A stretch of 64,000 nt of DNA, taken from assembly GCF_003858635.1 (NCBI RefSeq), contig NZ_RQJO01000016.1, forward strand, positions 272,745 to 336,744, read 5' to 3'. This document shows, piece by piece, positions 41,783 through 50,941 of the stretch. The position numbers and the translations under genes are program-made. Each line of letters begins with the position of its first letter. The stretch's first letter is position 1. The notes beneath the pieces are model-generated. The model saw nothing but the letters and a program-made list of their open reading frames with translations. It searched no databases and was not told the origin of the DNA. Origin of the DNA: Larkinella rosea (GTDB lineage: Bacteria > Bacteroidota > Bacteroidia > Cytophagales > Spirosomataceae).

Positions 41783-44029
41783 TTAGGCTTTAGGAAAGTT
41801 TTGAACCAGTGGCCGTCCCGCTTCTGCCCCTTCTGGAAAGGTAAAGGTCGCCACGATGGGTGATGTGGAAAGGGCCGTATCCTGTACCCGGACCATCACC
41901 TTCCCGGCCCGGTGCGTCGGATTTCCGACGGCGAGGGTCCAGCGTCCGTTGGCGGTTCGTCGCCATTGGACGACACAGGGTTGATCGACTTCCAGTTTGC
42001 GCTGGTCCGGCAACACCAGCGAACCGGGTTTCCAGAAGATTCCCTGCACGAGGTCCGGGGTAGCAACGGCCTGTAAGCTGGACGTATTGGAGACAATGGT
42101 CGGCGATTTGGTTTGGTTAAATGCGGCAATACCGTCAGGCATCAAACCGGGTGCCACCACGTAGCTGTACTTAAAACCCTCTTTCGCGGCATTTTCGTGT
42201 TCGATCCAGAGACTAAACACCTCACCCTCGACGGCCGCCGGCGGATTGGCGGGGTCTTCCCGGGCTTCCCGGTGCGGAGCCGTGTTGAGTGTTTGCCACG
42301 GAGCCGATTTGCGTTCGGTCCGGATGCGCAGGTTCGACGGCTGCGGAAACAGGTAGGTTACCCCGTCGTGGTGCACCCAGCCCGCCGTTTTGTGCGTATG
42401 GGTTTCGTCGGCGGCTAAGGCAGCGGTGTTCATGCTCGTCGTGACGGGGCCTTTCGCCCAGCACTGGTTCACACTCGTCACCACGGGTAAGGTGGTATCA
42501 TAAGATTTAATGGCTGCTCCCAGGCAGACAACTACCTCATCAAGAAAAAACCAGGCCTTCTGTGCGTGCAGCCCGGCCCGATGCACTTCCATGGCGGCTG
42601 CGCCTGACGTTCCATCCGATACCCCACCCGCCCAATCGCTGCCGCCGTACGAGCCGATTCCCCAGCTATGTAGTGGCAGTGGGACGGCCGGGTTATAGAC
42701 GCAACTCACCCCCGGAACCCGGCGCCAGTCCCAGAGTGGAAAAATATTCCGGTATTCATCCCCGGTCTGCATCAGACACATCGCCCCATCGCCCAGGTGA
42801 TAGCCCAGTTCGTTCTGTTTCCCGCCCGACTCGTGACTATACACCCGGCGCGACGACATTCGGGCCGAAGCCAGAAAACCGGGTCGGTTGTGTGCCATAT
42901 AGTCCGACATCCAGAATAACCGGTTGCCCGCGGGAGCGGTTTTGGCTTCCGCTTCACCTCTTAGTCGCCGGGCAAACGCCTGGAGTTCAGCCTGGCGCTT
43001 GCCGCCGAAGGGTATGAGGTGGTCGCATGCGGCTTCTGCCCCGAAACCGGAATCATGATCGGGGCCGTGCTTTAATGGCCAGGCCACCATCCGCCCCACG
43101 GTGGTAAAATCAAGCGAACGGCCCCGCGTCAGGGGTTGCAGCCCGTCGAGGACGTAACGGGTTAGGGTTTCCAGTTTGTCGGGCGCAAAGGCGAAAGCGG
43201 TTTTATGCAGGGCGAGCGCTAAAGCCGTCGCGTCGCGGGCAAATCCAAGGCCGTAAAGTCCCCCGGAATAAAACTGGGGGCCGTGCTGGTGGAAACTGGA
43301 ATCGACCTGAATGCTTTCGGACCGACCGGGGCCAATTTCCTGCTCTGCCTGCTTGGCGTATCGGGCAACGTAAACCGGATCATTCGCTAAACAACCGGCT
43401 ATCACCTGAATGGTGGCTTCGTGCATCAGGTTCTCGCCGGTCGCCGGAGAGCCGGAATAGTCCAATACCCCATCGGGACGCACGCAGGTTTTAAGGATGG
43501 TTACAACCTGCGCTTTTTCAGAAGCAGACAGTTCGTTCCCCATCAGCAGGGCGGCCTGTCCCAGCGCTAAAGGCGATCCAATCTGATAGAACCAGCCCGC
43601 CGAGGGGGGATGGGGCTTGCCCAGCCATACACCCAGCGACCGGTGCAGGGCGTCAGCCAGTTGGGTGCGTTGCGGGCCGGTAGCGGAGTGAAAGGCTCCA
43701 GCCAGTTTAAGAATTCGGGTGCAGTGGCCGTACCGCTTGACCCCTTCGTGTTCGGGTTTGAACTGCGCTTCCAGATCAGGCCAGTGACCCGTCGGATCCA
43801 GGGTCCGGAGCAACTGATCGACACTGATCCAGTTCGCTTCCGGCGCGATGACCAGGGACTGGTCGGCCATTCGTTGCCGGATAAACGCCAGTTCGGGAAG
43901 GACATCCGTCGTGCCAACCCATTGGCTCAGGCTGAATGCCGGCCCGGCCAGCCCCAGGCTACCAACCGCGCCGGTTGTCGATTTAAGAAAGGTACGACGG
44001 TTGAACAACCGTTTATGTACTTGGTCCAT
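41783..44029 (-). CDS. Polysaccharide lyase family 8 (hyaluronate/chondroitin/xanthan lyase type)
   Basis: 748 residues with a Tat signal (FNRRTFLKSTTGAVGSLGLA). The alpha/alpha toroid holds the PL8 active-site pattern: N200 in PATGEN, H249 in SSFHQHGPQF and Y259 in GGLYG, followed by GRSLDFTTVGRMVAW with the conserved arginines. The C-terminal half is the beta-sandwich domain (for example WFFLDEVVVCLGAAIKS). PL8 enzymes cleave uronic-acid-containing chains or, in xanthan lyase, release the terminal pyruvylated mannose. The spacing between His and Tyr is one residue longer than in chondroitinase AC. It lies between SusD (48 bp) and the pyruvyl-transferase-like trio. Confidence 0.9.
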   Translation of the reverse strand: MDQVHKRLFNRRTFLKSTTGAVGSLGLAGPAFSLSQWVGTTDVLPELAFIRQRMADQSLVIAPEANWISVDQLLRTLDPTGHWPDLEAQFKPEHEGVKRYGHCTRILKLAGAFHSATGPQRTQLADALHRSLGVWLGKPHPPSAGWFYQIGSPLALGQAALLMGNELSASEKAQVVTILKTCVRPDGVLDYSGSPATGENLMHEATIQVIAGCLANDPVYVARYAKQAEQEIGPGRSESIQVDSSFHQHGPQFYSGGLYGLGFARDATALALALHKTAFAFAPDKLETLTRYVLDGLQPLTRGRSLDFTTVGRMVAWPLKHGPDHDSGFGAEAACDHLIPFGGKRQAELQAFARRLRGEAEAKTAPAGNRLFWMSDYMAHNRPGFLASARMSSRRVYSHESGGKQNELGYHLGDGAMCLMQTGDEYRNIFPLWDWRRVPGVSCVYNPAVPLPLHSWGIGSYGGSDWAGGVSDGTSGAAAMEVHRAGLHAQKAWFFLDEVVVCLGAAIKSYDTTLPVVTSVNQCWAKGPVTTSMNTAALAADETHTHKTAGWVHHDGVTYLFPQPSNLRIRTERKSAPWQTLNTAPHREAREDPANPPAAVEGEVFSLWIEHENAAKEGFKYSYVVAPGLMPDGIAAFNQTKSPTIVSNTSSLQAVATPDLVQGIFWKPGSLVLPDQRKLEVDQPCVVQWRRTANGRWTLAVGNPTHRAGKVMVRVQDTALSTSPIVATFTFPEGAEAGRPLVQNFPKA

Positions 44030-44077
44030 GGTTTTGGGTAGTAGATACGGTGTCTACGAAAGACAAGTTGCTGACGA

Positions 44078-45523
44078 TCAATAGCCCGGATTCTGTACCA
44101 GTTTCGGGTTCGCATCCATGTCGGTTTGCGGAATCGGAAGCAGGTTATGGAAAGGCTGAATGGTCGCGTTTCGGTTAAAGCTGTTTTCCGCTTTAACGGC
44201 TTCCACTAGCCGGTTTGTACGGACCAGGTCGAATCGCCGGCTATTTTCACACGCCAGTTCCAACCGGCGTTCGAGCCAGACGGCCTCTCTGAACTGGGCT
44301 GCGGAAAGCCCCGCGAGTGGCGTTAATCCGGCCCGGGTCCGCACCCGGTTCAGGGCTGCGTACGCTTCGGGGGTTGGGCCGTTATTCGCTTCATTGAGGG
44401 CTTCGGCCTGCATCAGCAACACGTCGGCAAAGCGGAGGATGGGAATACTGGTCCCTTCACCGCCGGAAGTTTTGGCGGTTTTATCCCACAATTTTTGGAA
44501 CGAAACCGCCTTGGTCGGGTCCGGGTCGGTCACCGAGAGGTTGGTCGTTACGTTGTTGTATACGTACGAGGTCAGGAAGGTAACGGCTTTCCGTTTATCC
44601 GCTGCAGTATAGGCGTTGAACAGTGACGCACTCACGCGGGCGATCCCCGCTCCGCCACTGGGATAGATCAGCGCCTGCCGAACCCCGAAATTACGCCCAA
44701 TGCCGTGCCCCCGAACGTCGGTAATGTATTGCACCTCGAATATATTTTCGCGCCCGCCCCGGGCCGACAGCGCAAACGCATCGGCGAAATTCGCGTAGAG
44801 GTCATACACCCCCAGGTCAACCACTTCCTTCGCTTTCGCGGCCGCCTGGGCCCAATACGGTGAACCGGGGGTTGTACCCGCTCTGGTCAGGTATACTTTG
44901 GCTAAGATCCCTTTGGCGGCTCCTTGTGTGGCCCGGCCCGTTTCGGCGGCTGAATAGCTCTTGGGCAATACGCTCTCGGCTTCTTTCAGGTCGGCTTCAA
45001 TCAGGGCGTAGACATCCGCCACCGGCGATCTGGCTATTTCCAGGCCATCCAGGGAAGCCGTCTCGGCCGTCACCAAAGGCACATCACCGTAATACCGGAC
45101 CAGGTTGAAGTAGTGGAGGGCCCGCAGGAATTTGGCTTCGGCGACGTAGCGTTTCTTGAGCGCTTCGTCCATCGCAATGCCCGGTAACCGATCGATCACG
45201 GTGTTGGAACGGTTGATTCCCCGGTAGGCGGGTACGTAAGCTCCAATCAGCGAATTGGCCGGGGTAAGGTTGTACCGCCAGAGTAGCGGGCGGTTGGCAT
45301 CCCCCGTCAGGAACGGAATGGCATCGTCGGTTGTGGTGATGTCGATGTTGGGGTCGAGATTCCCAATGGCGTTGTAACAGGCCCCCAATGCCGCCCGGGC
45401 ATCATCCGCATTTTTATAATACGTGGCATTGGTCAGGTTGGTCACGGGCGACAGGTCCAGCTGGCTTTCGCAACCGAACGCCAGAAACGCCGGAATCGTG
45501 AGGAGAAGACGGATATTTTTCAT
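44078..45523 (-). CDS. SusD/RagB-type nutrient-binding outer-membrane lipoprotein
   Basis: 481 residues. The lipobox AFGC puts the lipidated cysteine at residue 18. The fold follows SusD: LDLSPVTNLTNATYY, KKRYVAEAKFLRALHYFNLV (TPR region), YGDVPLVTAETAS and the C-terminal SILRFADVLLMQAEALNEAN-type segment (here PILRFADVLLMQAEALNEAN), then RRLELACENSRRFDLVR. It forms the lid on the SusC channel at 45538 and captures oligosaccharides. It starts 14 bp after the SusC stop, one operon. Confidence 0.95.
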   Translation of the reverse strand: MKNIRLLLTIPAFLAFGCESQLDLSPVTNLTNATYYKNADDARAALGACYNAIGNLDPNIDITTTDDAIPFLTGDANRPLLWRYNLTPANSLIGAYVPAYRGINRSNTVIDRLPGIAMDEALKKRYVAEAKFLRALHYFNLVRYYGDVPLVTAETASLDGLEIARSPVADVYALIEADLKEAESVLPKSYSAAETGRATQGAAKGILAKVYLTRAGTTPGSPYWAQAAAKAKEVVDLGVYDLYANFADAFALSARGGRENIFEVQYITDVRGHGIGRNFGVRQALIYPSGGAGIARVSASLFNAYTAADKRKAVTFLTSYVYNNVTTNLSVTDPDPTKAVSFQKLWDKTAKTSGGEGTSIPILRFADVLLMQAEALNEANNGPTPEAYAALNRVRTRAGLTPLAGLSAAQFREAVWLERRLELACENSRRFDLVRTNRLVEAVKAENSFNRNATIQPFHNLLPIPQTDMDANPKLVQNPGY

Positions 45524-45537
45524 GAACGCAGGTCGGT

Positions 45538-48500
45538 TTAGAGTTTCAGGTTCAGGCCAATTAATAAGGTTTTAGCGGCCGGGTACCCGCCATAGTCAAT
45601 TCCCTGGCTGAGCGACGAGCTGCCGTAGCGATTGACTTCCGGGTCGTAGCCTGTGTACTTGGTGAACGTCAGGTAATTCTGAGCCGCCACGTAGACTTTG
45701 ACCGACGAGAATCCCGCCCGGCTAACCCAGCGCAGCGGTAGCGTATACCCCAGCGAAATATTTTTCAGGCGCAGGTAGGAGCCGTCCTCCACGTGCAGGC
45801 TGGACAGGAGCCGCGATCCGCCGGCGGCATTGGCGCGCGGAATGGTATTCCCGCCCTTGGTGGGTGTCCAGCGTTCTAGCACCCGCGCCGACTGGTTGTT
45901 GCCGCCCGTCAGGTTAATGAGATCGAATGTCGCATAGTTGATGATTTCGTTGCCACTGGACCCCTGAAAAAAGAGATTCAGGTCAATGCCTTTGTACGAA
46001 AAGGTATTGTTGAAGCCCCCGAAAAAATTGGGATTGGCGTTGCCGATGATATCCCGGTCCAGATCACTGATCGACCCATCGCCGTTTATATCTTTATAGC
46101 GAAGGTCACCCGGTTTTGCCGTTTTCTGCGCAGAAGCATCTACTTCGGCCTGGCTCTGAAAGATACCGTCCGTCACCAGACCGTAGAAATTGCCTAATGG
46201 GCTGCCTACCCGCAGCAGAATCGGGTTTTGCCCCGTATTGGAAATGGTCGCGTCAGAACCGGTTCGAAACTCCTGTCGGCCATCGAGGGTCAGGATTTTA
46301 TTCCGGTTGAACGAAATATTAAACTCCGACGTCCAGCGAAAACCACCTTGGTCCACATTGATGGTGTTGAGGGACAGTTCGAAGCCCGTATTGCGAACGC
46401 TACCAATGTTTTTGAGCGTGTTCGCGAAGCCGGACGAGGTGGGTACGCTCACGCTGAAGAGAAGATCAGAGGTCAGCTTGTTGTAGTAATCCGCCGATAC
46501 CTGAAGCCGGTTGTTGAACAGGCCTACATCGAACCCGACATCAAATTGCGCATTTTTTTCCCAGCGCAGATCGGGGTTACCGATGCCACCGGTTGCGGCA
46601 CCCACCTGCAAGGCTCCCCCGATAACGTAGGGTGCCGACGCGATGTTGGCCAAGTACTGGTAGTTCCCGATTTCCTGATTCCCCGATAAGCCGTAGCTGA
46701 CCCGGATTTTAGCATCCGACACGCCCGGCAGATTCTGCATCCAGGGTTCATTGGCCAGTTTCCAGGCGAAAGCTCCCGACGGAAAGAAACCGAATTTGTT
46801 CGCTGGACCGAAGCGGCTCGACCCGTCACGACGGCCGGTTAGCGTAAAGAGAAAGCGGTCTTTGAAGGAGTAATTGACGCGGGCCAGGTACGAAATGAGT
46901 CGCCATTGACTGGCTCCCGTGCTCGGAGCCACCAGCGTTGACCCCGATCCTAAGTTATTATATAGGGCGAAATCATTGGCAAAGGTGTTCGCGTTGGCAT
47001 CCACCGATTCCGAATTGATCCCCTGAAAGGTGTAGCCGACTACGGCGTTGACGGTGTGGTCGGTACCCAGTTGGCGGCTAAAGTTGAGCGTATTTTCGTT
47101 CAGCCAGTTAATCGATTGCGTCGAACTCACCGATCCGCTGCCCCCCAGACTGGCGCCCAGCGTAGCCAGCCGGGTAATGTAAAAATTATTTTTTGAGGTC
47201 TGTAAATCCGCCCCCAAGCTGGTTCTGAACGTCAGGCCTTCCACGATTTTTACATCCAGGTAGGTGTTAGCCAGCAACCGGATCAACGAGGTTTGGTCGG
47301 TAAATTCGTTGATCATGGCCACCGGGTTGTCGGCACCCAGACCGTTTAGAACGCCCACGTTTTTATAGTAAGTGCCGTCGGCGTTATAGATCGGAAAGGT
47401 TGGGGAAAAATTGAAGGCTGAAGCGATCACGCCGTCGACGGCCCGGTTGCCAGCGGTTTCCGTGCGCGGGCCATTGTTGATCGTATAGGCCCCCTGAATG
47501 GTCATTCCTATTTTAACCCGCGATGAGAGTTCGTTGTCGAGGTTGGTGCGCAGCGTGTAGCGCTTGAAATTGGAGCGGGGAATGATCCCGTCCTGGTTGA
47601 AATAACCGGCCGAAATCGCGTACCGGGCCGTAGCCGACCCACCCGCCACCGAAAGCTGATGGCTTTGGATGGGCGCATTTCGCAGGACGGTTCGCTGCCA
47701 GTCGGTGCCTTCACCCAGGGTGCTGGCCAGCGGCCGGTCGGCGGAACTGCCGTCGAAATACGGTTTTCCGCCGTTGTTGGTCTGGGCTTCGTCCACCAAT
47801 TCCGCAAACTGACGCGCATTGAGCAGTGGAATGAGATACCGGGGAGTTTGGCTTCCATAGTAGCCATCGTAGCTGACGACCGCCTTGCCCGTCTTGCCGC
47901 GTTTGGTCGTCACAAGGACGACTCCGTTTGATCCCCGTGAGCCGTAGATGGCCGTCGCCGACGCATCTTTCAGCACTTCGATACTCTCAATATCGTCCGT
48001 ATTGATCGAGTTCAGGTTTCCGGTCGGGAAACCGTCGATCACGTAAAGGGGGTCGTTGCTGGCGTTAACCGACCCCGAACCCCGGATGCGGATGGTGGAG
48101 CTGCCACCCGGCCGGGCTGAATTCGTTACCACCTGCACCCCGGCCGCCCGGCCCTGCATAGCCCGGTCGAGTGAGGCAATCGGGGTCGCTTTAATGTTGG
48201 CTTCGCCCACCTTGGCAACGGAACCAGTCAGGTCCGATTTTTTGACCGTACCATAGCCCACCACCACAACTTCTTCGAGTGATTTTTCATCGGCTTTCAG
48301 GCGAACGGTCAGCGTCGATTGCGACCTGACCGCCACTTCCTGTTTTTCGTAGCCCACATAACTGAAAACCAGCACGACATCTTCGTTGGGAACCTGCATC
48401 CGAAAGGCTCCGTCTTTGTCCGTCGTGGTTCCGTGGTTCGTCCCTTTCTGAATGATGCTGACGCCCGGCAACGACTCGTTCCGGGCCACATCGGTCACGT

Positions 48501-48984
48501 TTCCGCTGATGGTTCGTTCCTGAATGGGTGAAGAGCCCGTTGGAGATACTGCCGACGAAAACGATGGCTGTGGTTGTGTCTCTGAATTCGTGCCGGATGA
48601 GGTGGGCGGTTCTGCGGTTTTAGTATCACCAGTTGACTTCGTTTCCGGCCGTTTCCGATCCCGGTTGTAAATCAGGTACGAATGCGGATTGTTTTTTTCA
48701 ACCACCAGATTGAACGGTGCCAGCAGGGTTTGCAACGTCCGTTCCAGTGAACCCGATGCGTTGGTGACCGGCGCAACAAATTTATCTTTCAACTCCCGGC
48801 GGTTGTAATCAAAGACAACGTGGTGTTGTTTTTCCAGATTTTTCAGGACATCGATTAAGGCCTGCTGATTCTGGCGGTTTGTTTGCTGCGAACGGGCCGA
48901 TGCCATGGCCACATCCTGGCCAATGGCAGGCAAACCGGAAAGGAACAAACCGATAACGGCCCAGATAAGTACACGTGTTTTCAT
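45538..48984 (-). CDS. SusC/RagA-type TonB-dependent receptor with STN signalling domain
   Basis: 1148 residues from the ATG at 48982-48984 (MKTRVLIWAVIGLFLSGLPA). An STN domain (about 33-90: NQQALIDVLKNLEKQHHVVF) communicates with the FecR anti-sigma factor. A linker and carboxypeptidase-D-like domain (about 140-225) follow, then the plug with EEVVVVGYGTVKKSDLTGSV and the RagA signature YVIDGFPTGNLNSINTDD, and a long beta-barrel ending LLIGLNLKL. It imports oligosaccharides with SusD. The frame to 49050 would overlap FecR; the chosen start leaves 22 bp after FecR. Confidence 0.95.
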   Translation of the reverse strand: MKTRVLIWAVIGLFLSGLPAIGQDVAMASARSQQTNRQNQQALIDVLKNLEKQHHVVFDYNRRELKDKFVAPVTNASGSLERTLQTLLAPFNLVVEKNNPHSYLIYNRDRKRPETKSTGDTKTAEPPTSSGTNSETQPQPSFSSAVSPTGSSPIQERTISGNVTDVARNESLPGVSIIQKGTNHGTTTDKDGAFRMQVPNEDVVLVFSYVGYEKQEVAVRSQSTLTVRLKADEKSLEEVVVVGYGTVKKSDLTGSVAKVGEANIKATPIASLDRAMQGRAAGVQVVTNSARPGGSSTIRIRGSGSVNASNDPLYVIDGFPTGNLNSINTDDIESIEVLKDASATAIYGSRGSNGVVLVTTKRGKTGKAVVSYDGYYGSQTPRYLIPLLNARQFAELVDEAQTNNGGKPYFDGSSADRPLASTLGEGTDWQRTVLRNAPIQSHQLSVAGGSATARYAISAGYFNQDGIIPRSNFKRYTLRTNLDNELSSRVKIGMTIQGAYTINNGPRTETAGNRAVDGVIASAFNFSPTFPIYNADGTYYKNVGVLNGLGADNPVAMINEFTDQTSLIRLLANTYLDVKIVEGLTFRTSLGADLQTSKNNFYITRLATLGASLGGSGSVSSTQSINWLNENTLNFSRQLGTDHTVNAVVGYTFQGINSESVDANANTFANDFALYNNLGSGSTLVAPSTGASQWRLISYLARVNYSFKDRFLFTLTGRRDGSSRFGPANKFGFFPSGAFAWKLANEPWMQNLPGVSDAKIRVSYGLSGNQEIGNYQYLANIASAPYVIGGALQVGAATGGIGNPDLRWEKNAQFDVGFDVGLFNNRLQVSADYYNKLTSDLLFSVSVPTSSGFANTLKNIGSVRNTGFELSLNTINVDQGGFRWTSEFNISFNRNKILTLDGRQEFRTGSDATISNTGQNPILLRVGSPLGNFYGLVTDGIFQSQAEVDASAQKTAKPGDLRYKDINGDGSISDLDRDIIGNANPNFFGGFNNTFSYKGIDLNLFFQGSSGNEIINYATFDLINLTGGNNQSARVLERWTPTKGGNTIPRANAAGGSRLLSSLHVEDGSYLRLKNISLGYTLPLRWVSRAGFSSVKVYVAAQNYLTFTKYTGYDPEVNRYGSSSLSQGIDYGGYPAAKTLLIGLNLKL

Positions 48985-49006
48985 AAGGGTAAAGGATAGA
49001 AACTGA

Positions 49007-49993
49007 CTACTCAATGATGTAATGATCGCCGTCGAAGGTGACGGTAACATTGTAGATTTTCTCGATTTTGCTCAATACCTGTTTCACATCATCGGCTGGA
49101 ATCGAACCGCTGAATAATTCCCGTCCAACGGCCGAATTGCGCAACTCGACCTGCAACCCATGACTGTCCCGTATCTCCTGAAGCACTTCGGAAACGGGCT
49201 GATCGGTGAACAGTAGGATGGTGGTTTTCCAGGCCAGTTCGCGGTTGAGATTGGCCCGAATGGGCTTTAATTGCCTTGTGGTCTGGGAGTAGCGAACTTC
49301 TTCGCCGGGTTTCAGCGTGTACGTTTGTTGGGTCGGGTCGGTCACTTTAACTTTTCCTTCCTGCAAAACAACCTGCGTCGTACCTCGGCGGTTTTGTACG
49401 TTAAACCGGGTTCCCAACACCTCGACGGCCAGTTGATCGGGTGTATGAACGACAAACTTCTGGTGATTACGAGTATGCTGGACCCCGAAAAAAGCTTCCC
49501 CTTCCAGCCAGACGTCGCGTTGACCGGTTTCGGCCCAATCGGCCGAAAACCTCAGCGATGAATTGCCATTGAGCGTCACCACCGATCCATCGGGCAGTTC
49601 CACCGTGCGCTGTTCGCCGTATGCTGTCCGAATGGTTTGTGGCCCGGTCAGGTGTTGATAAAACAGCCATCCCGAAACCAGCAGAACAATTGCCGCAGCC
49701 GCCCAGCGTACCACCGGCAGTTGCAACACCCGCCCGGATTTGGAAACCGGCAGATCGGTATTTTCAGGCTTGTTCGCTGCCTTTTCGTCGAGCGGTTTTT
49801 CAGCGAGTTGCTGCCAGATGCCCGACAGCATCGTGTTGCGGAGGGACTGGCGTTCCGTTTCGGAAAGCGAGCGCAGGTACGAATCATCATCGGAGAAATG
49901 CTTCCACCAGCTTTCTAATTGCCGTTTCTCAGCATCGGTCGCTTTCCCGCGCAAAAGTTTGCGGATCAGGGTTTGCAGGTATTGTTTTCCCAT
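49007..49993 (-). CDS. FecR family anti-sigma factor
   Basis: 328 residues. An N-terminal cytoplasmic part is followed by one membrane helix near 93-113 (VVRWAAAAIVLLVSGWLFYQ), then a periplasmic FecR domain (RTVELPDGSVVTLNGNSSLR, WLEGEAFFGV, FVVHTPDQLAVEVLGTRFNV) and a C-terminal DUF4974 domain resembling STN (FTDQPVSEVLQEIRDSHGLQ). It relays occupancy of the SusC at 48984 to the ECF sigma at 50137. It heads the PUL operon on the minus strand, divergent from the sigma gene. Confidence 0.94.
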   Translation of the reverse strand: MGKQYLQTLIRKLLRGKATDAEKRQLESWWKHFSDDDSYLRSLSETERQSLRNTMLSGIWQQLAEKPLDEKAANKPENTDLPVSKSGRVLQLPVVRWAAAAIVLLVSGWLFYQHLTGPQTIRTAYGEQRTVELPDGSVVTLNGNSSLRFSADWAETGQRDVWLEGEAFFGVQHTRNHQKFVVHTPDQLAVEVLGTRFNVQNRRGTTQVVLQEGKVKVTDPTQQTYTLKPGEEVRYSQTTRQLKPIRANLNRELAWKTTILLFTDQPVSEVLQEIRDSHGLQVELRNSAVGRELFSGSIPADDVKQVLSKIEKIYNVTVTFDGDHYIIE

Positions 49994-50136
49994 GAATTCG
50001 GTTGGGGGTTTTCCTGTAAGTAGGACAACTCACCCCAACCCCTAAACCGAATCTTACCTTTTTTAAAGATTTTTTTGAGGGATTCCAATTGCAGAAAAAA
50101 TCATATACCTTCAACTTTTGAACAAAACCGCATGCA
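49994..50136. promoter_or_regulatory. Divergent control region of FecR and the ECF sigma factor, with inverted repeat
   Basis: 143 bp between the two start codons. ATTCGGTTGGGGGTT (49996-50010) and AACCCCTAAACCGAAT (50037-50052) form a 15-16 bp imperfect inverted repeat with one arm 2 bp from the FecR start codon. In the FecR mRNA this would fold over the initiation region; as DNA it could be an operator. Both roles are inference. Confidence 0.55.
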
Positions 50137-50727
50137 ATGTCCAAGTGGTCTTCGCCCGATAGCGCAATCGAATCGGAATGGCTGCAAGCCCTGAAACAGG
50201 GTGACCGGAATGCTTTTACCCAACTCTACGATTTCTACTGGCAGCGTCTTTTTACGGTAGCTTACAATTACACCCGATCCCGGGAGACGGCACAGGAACT
50301 GGTTCAGGAAGTTTTTATGAGTTTATGGGTCAAGCGGGAAGAACTGGTGGTGCGAACCAATCTGGAAAGTTATCTGTATGGCGCAATCCGGTTCCGGCTG
50401 TACGACTTGCTGGATAAACAGAAAAGCGCCAGTCTCTACGCCGATTATGCGGCCTACACCCAGACCGCGGCCGAAGAAACCACCGAACAACAACTGGCCT
50501 TTGCGGAAACGACCGCTCTGATTCAGCAACAAATTGATACGTTTCCGGAAACCACGCGGCAGGTTTTCCTGTTAAGCCGCTTCGAAGGACTTTCCGTTGC
50601 CCAGATTGCCGAAAACCTGCATCTATCGCCCAAAGCCATCGAGTACCACATTACCAAAGCCCTACGCTTGTTGCGACTTCATTTGACAGACATCTGCCTG
50701 TTATTGTTATATATGGGTTGTATGTAA
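50137..50727 (+). CDS. ECF RNA polymerase sigma factor (FecI-like, PUL-associated)
   Basis: 196 residues. Region 2 spans about 25-95 (DRNAFTQLYDFYWQRLFTVA, ETAQELVQEVFMSLW) and region 4 about 125-185 (TRQVFLLSRFEGLSVAQIAE, LSPKAIEYHITKALRLLR), with a short hydrophobic tail. It should direct transcription of the SusC/SusD operon when FecR releases it. It is divergent from FecR instead of preceding it on the same strand. Confidence 0.94.
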   Translation: MSKWSSPDSAIESEWLQALKQGDRNAFTQLYDFYWQRLFTVAYNYTRSRETAQELVQEVFMSLWVKREELVVRTNLESYLYGAIRFRLYDLLDKQKSASLYADYAAYTQTAAEETTEQQLAFAETTALIQQQIDTFPETTRQVFLLSRFEGLSVAQIAENLHLSPKAIEYHITKALRLLRLHLTDICLLLLYMGCM

Positions 50728-50941
50728 ATTGGCAGTGCAGTTAAAGCTTCTTTTAAGCCAACCTGCCGCCAGGTGTATTTCCGTCAAAATAAAGGGAAGT
50801 TTGCGTCTATTTACACATTTTCTGAACCAAGATTGGTTGGTGGTTTTCCTTGAGAAAAGGGTTATTAAGCTATCAATTGATGGTTGATCACACTATCTTC
50901 ACCTCGACTTTTGCAACAGATCAAGGATTATAGAAGAGAAA

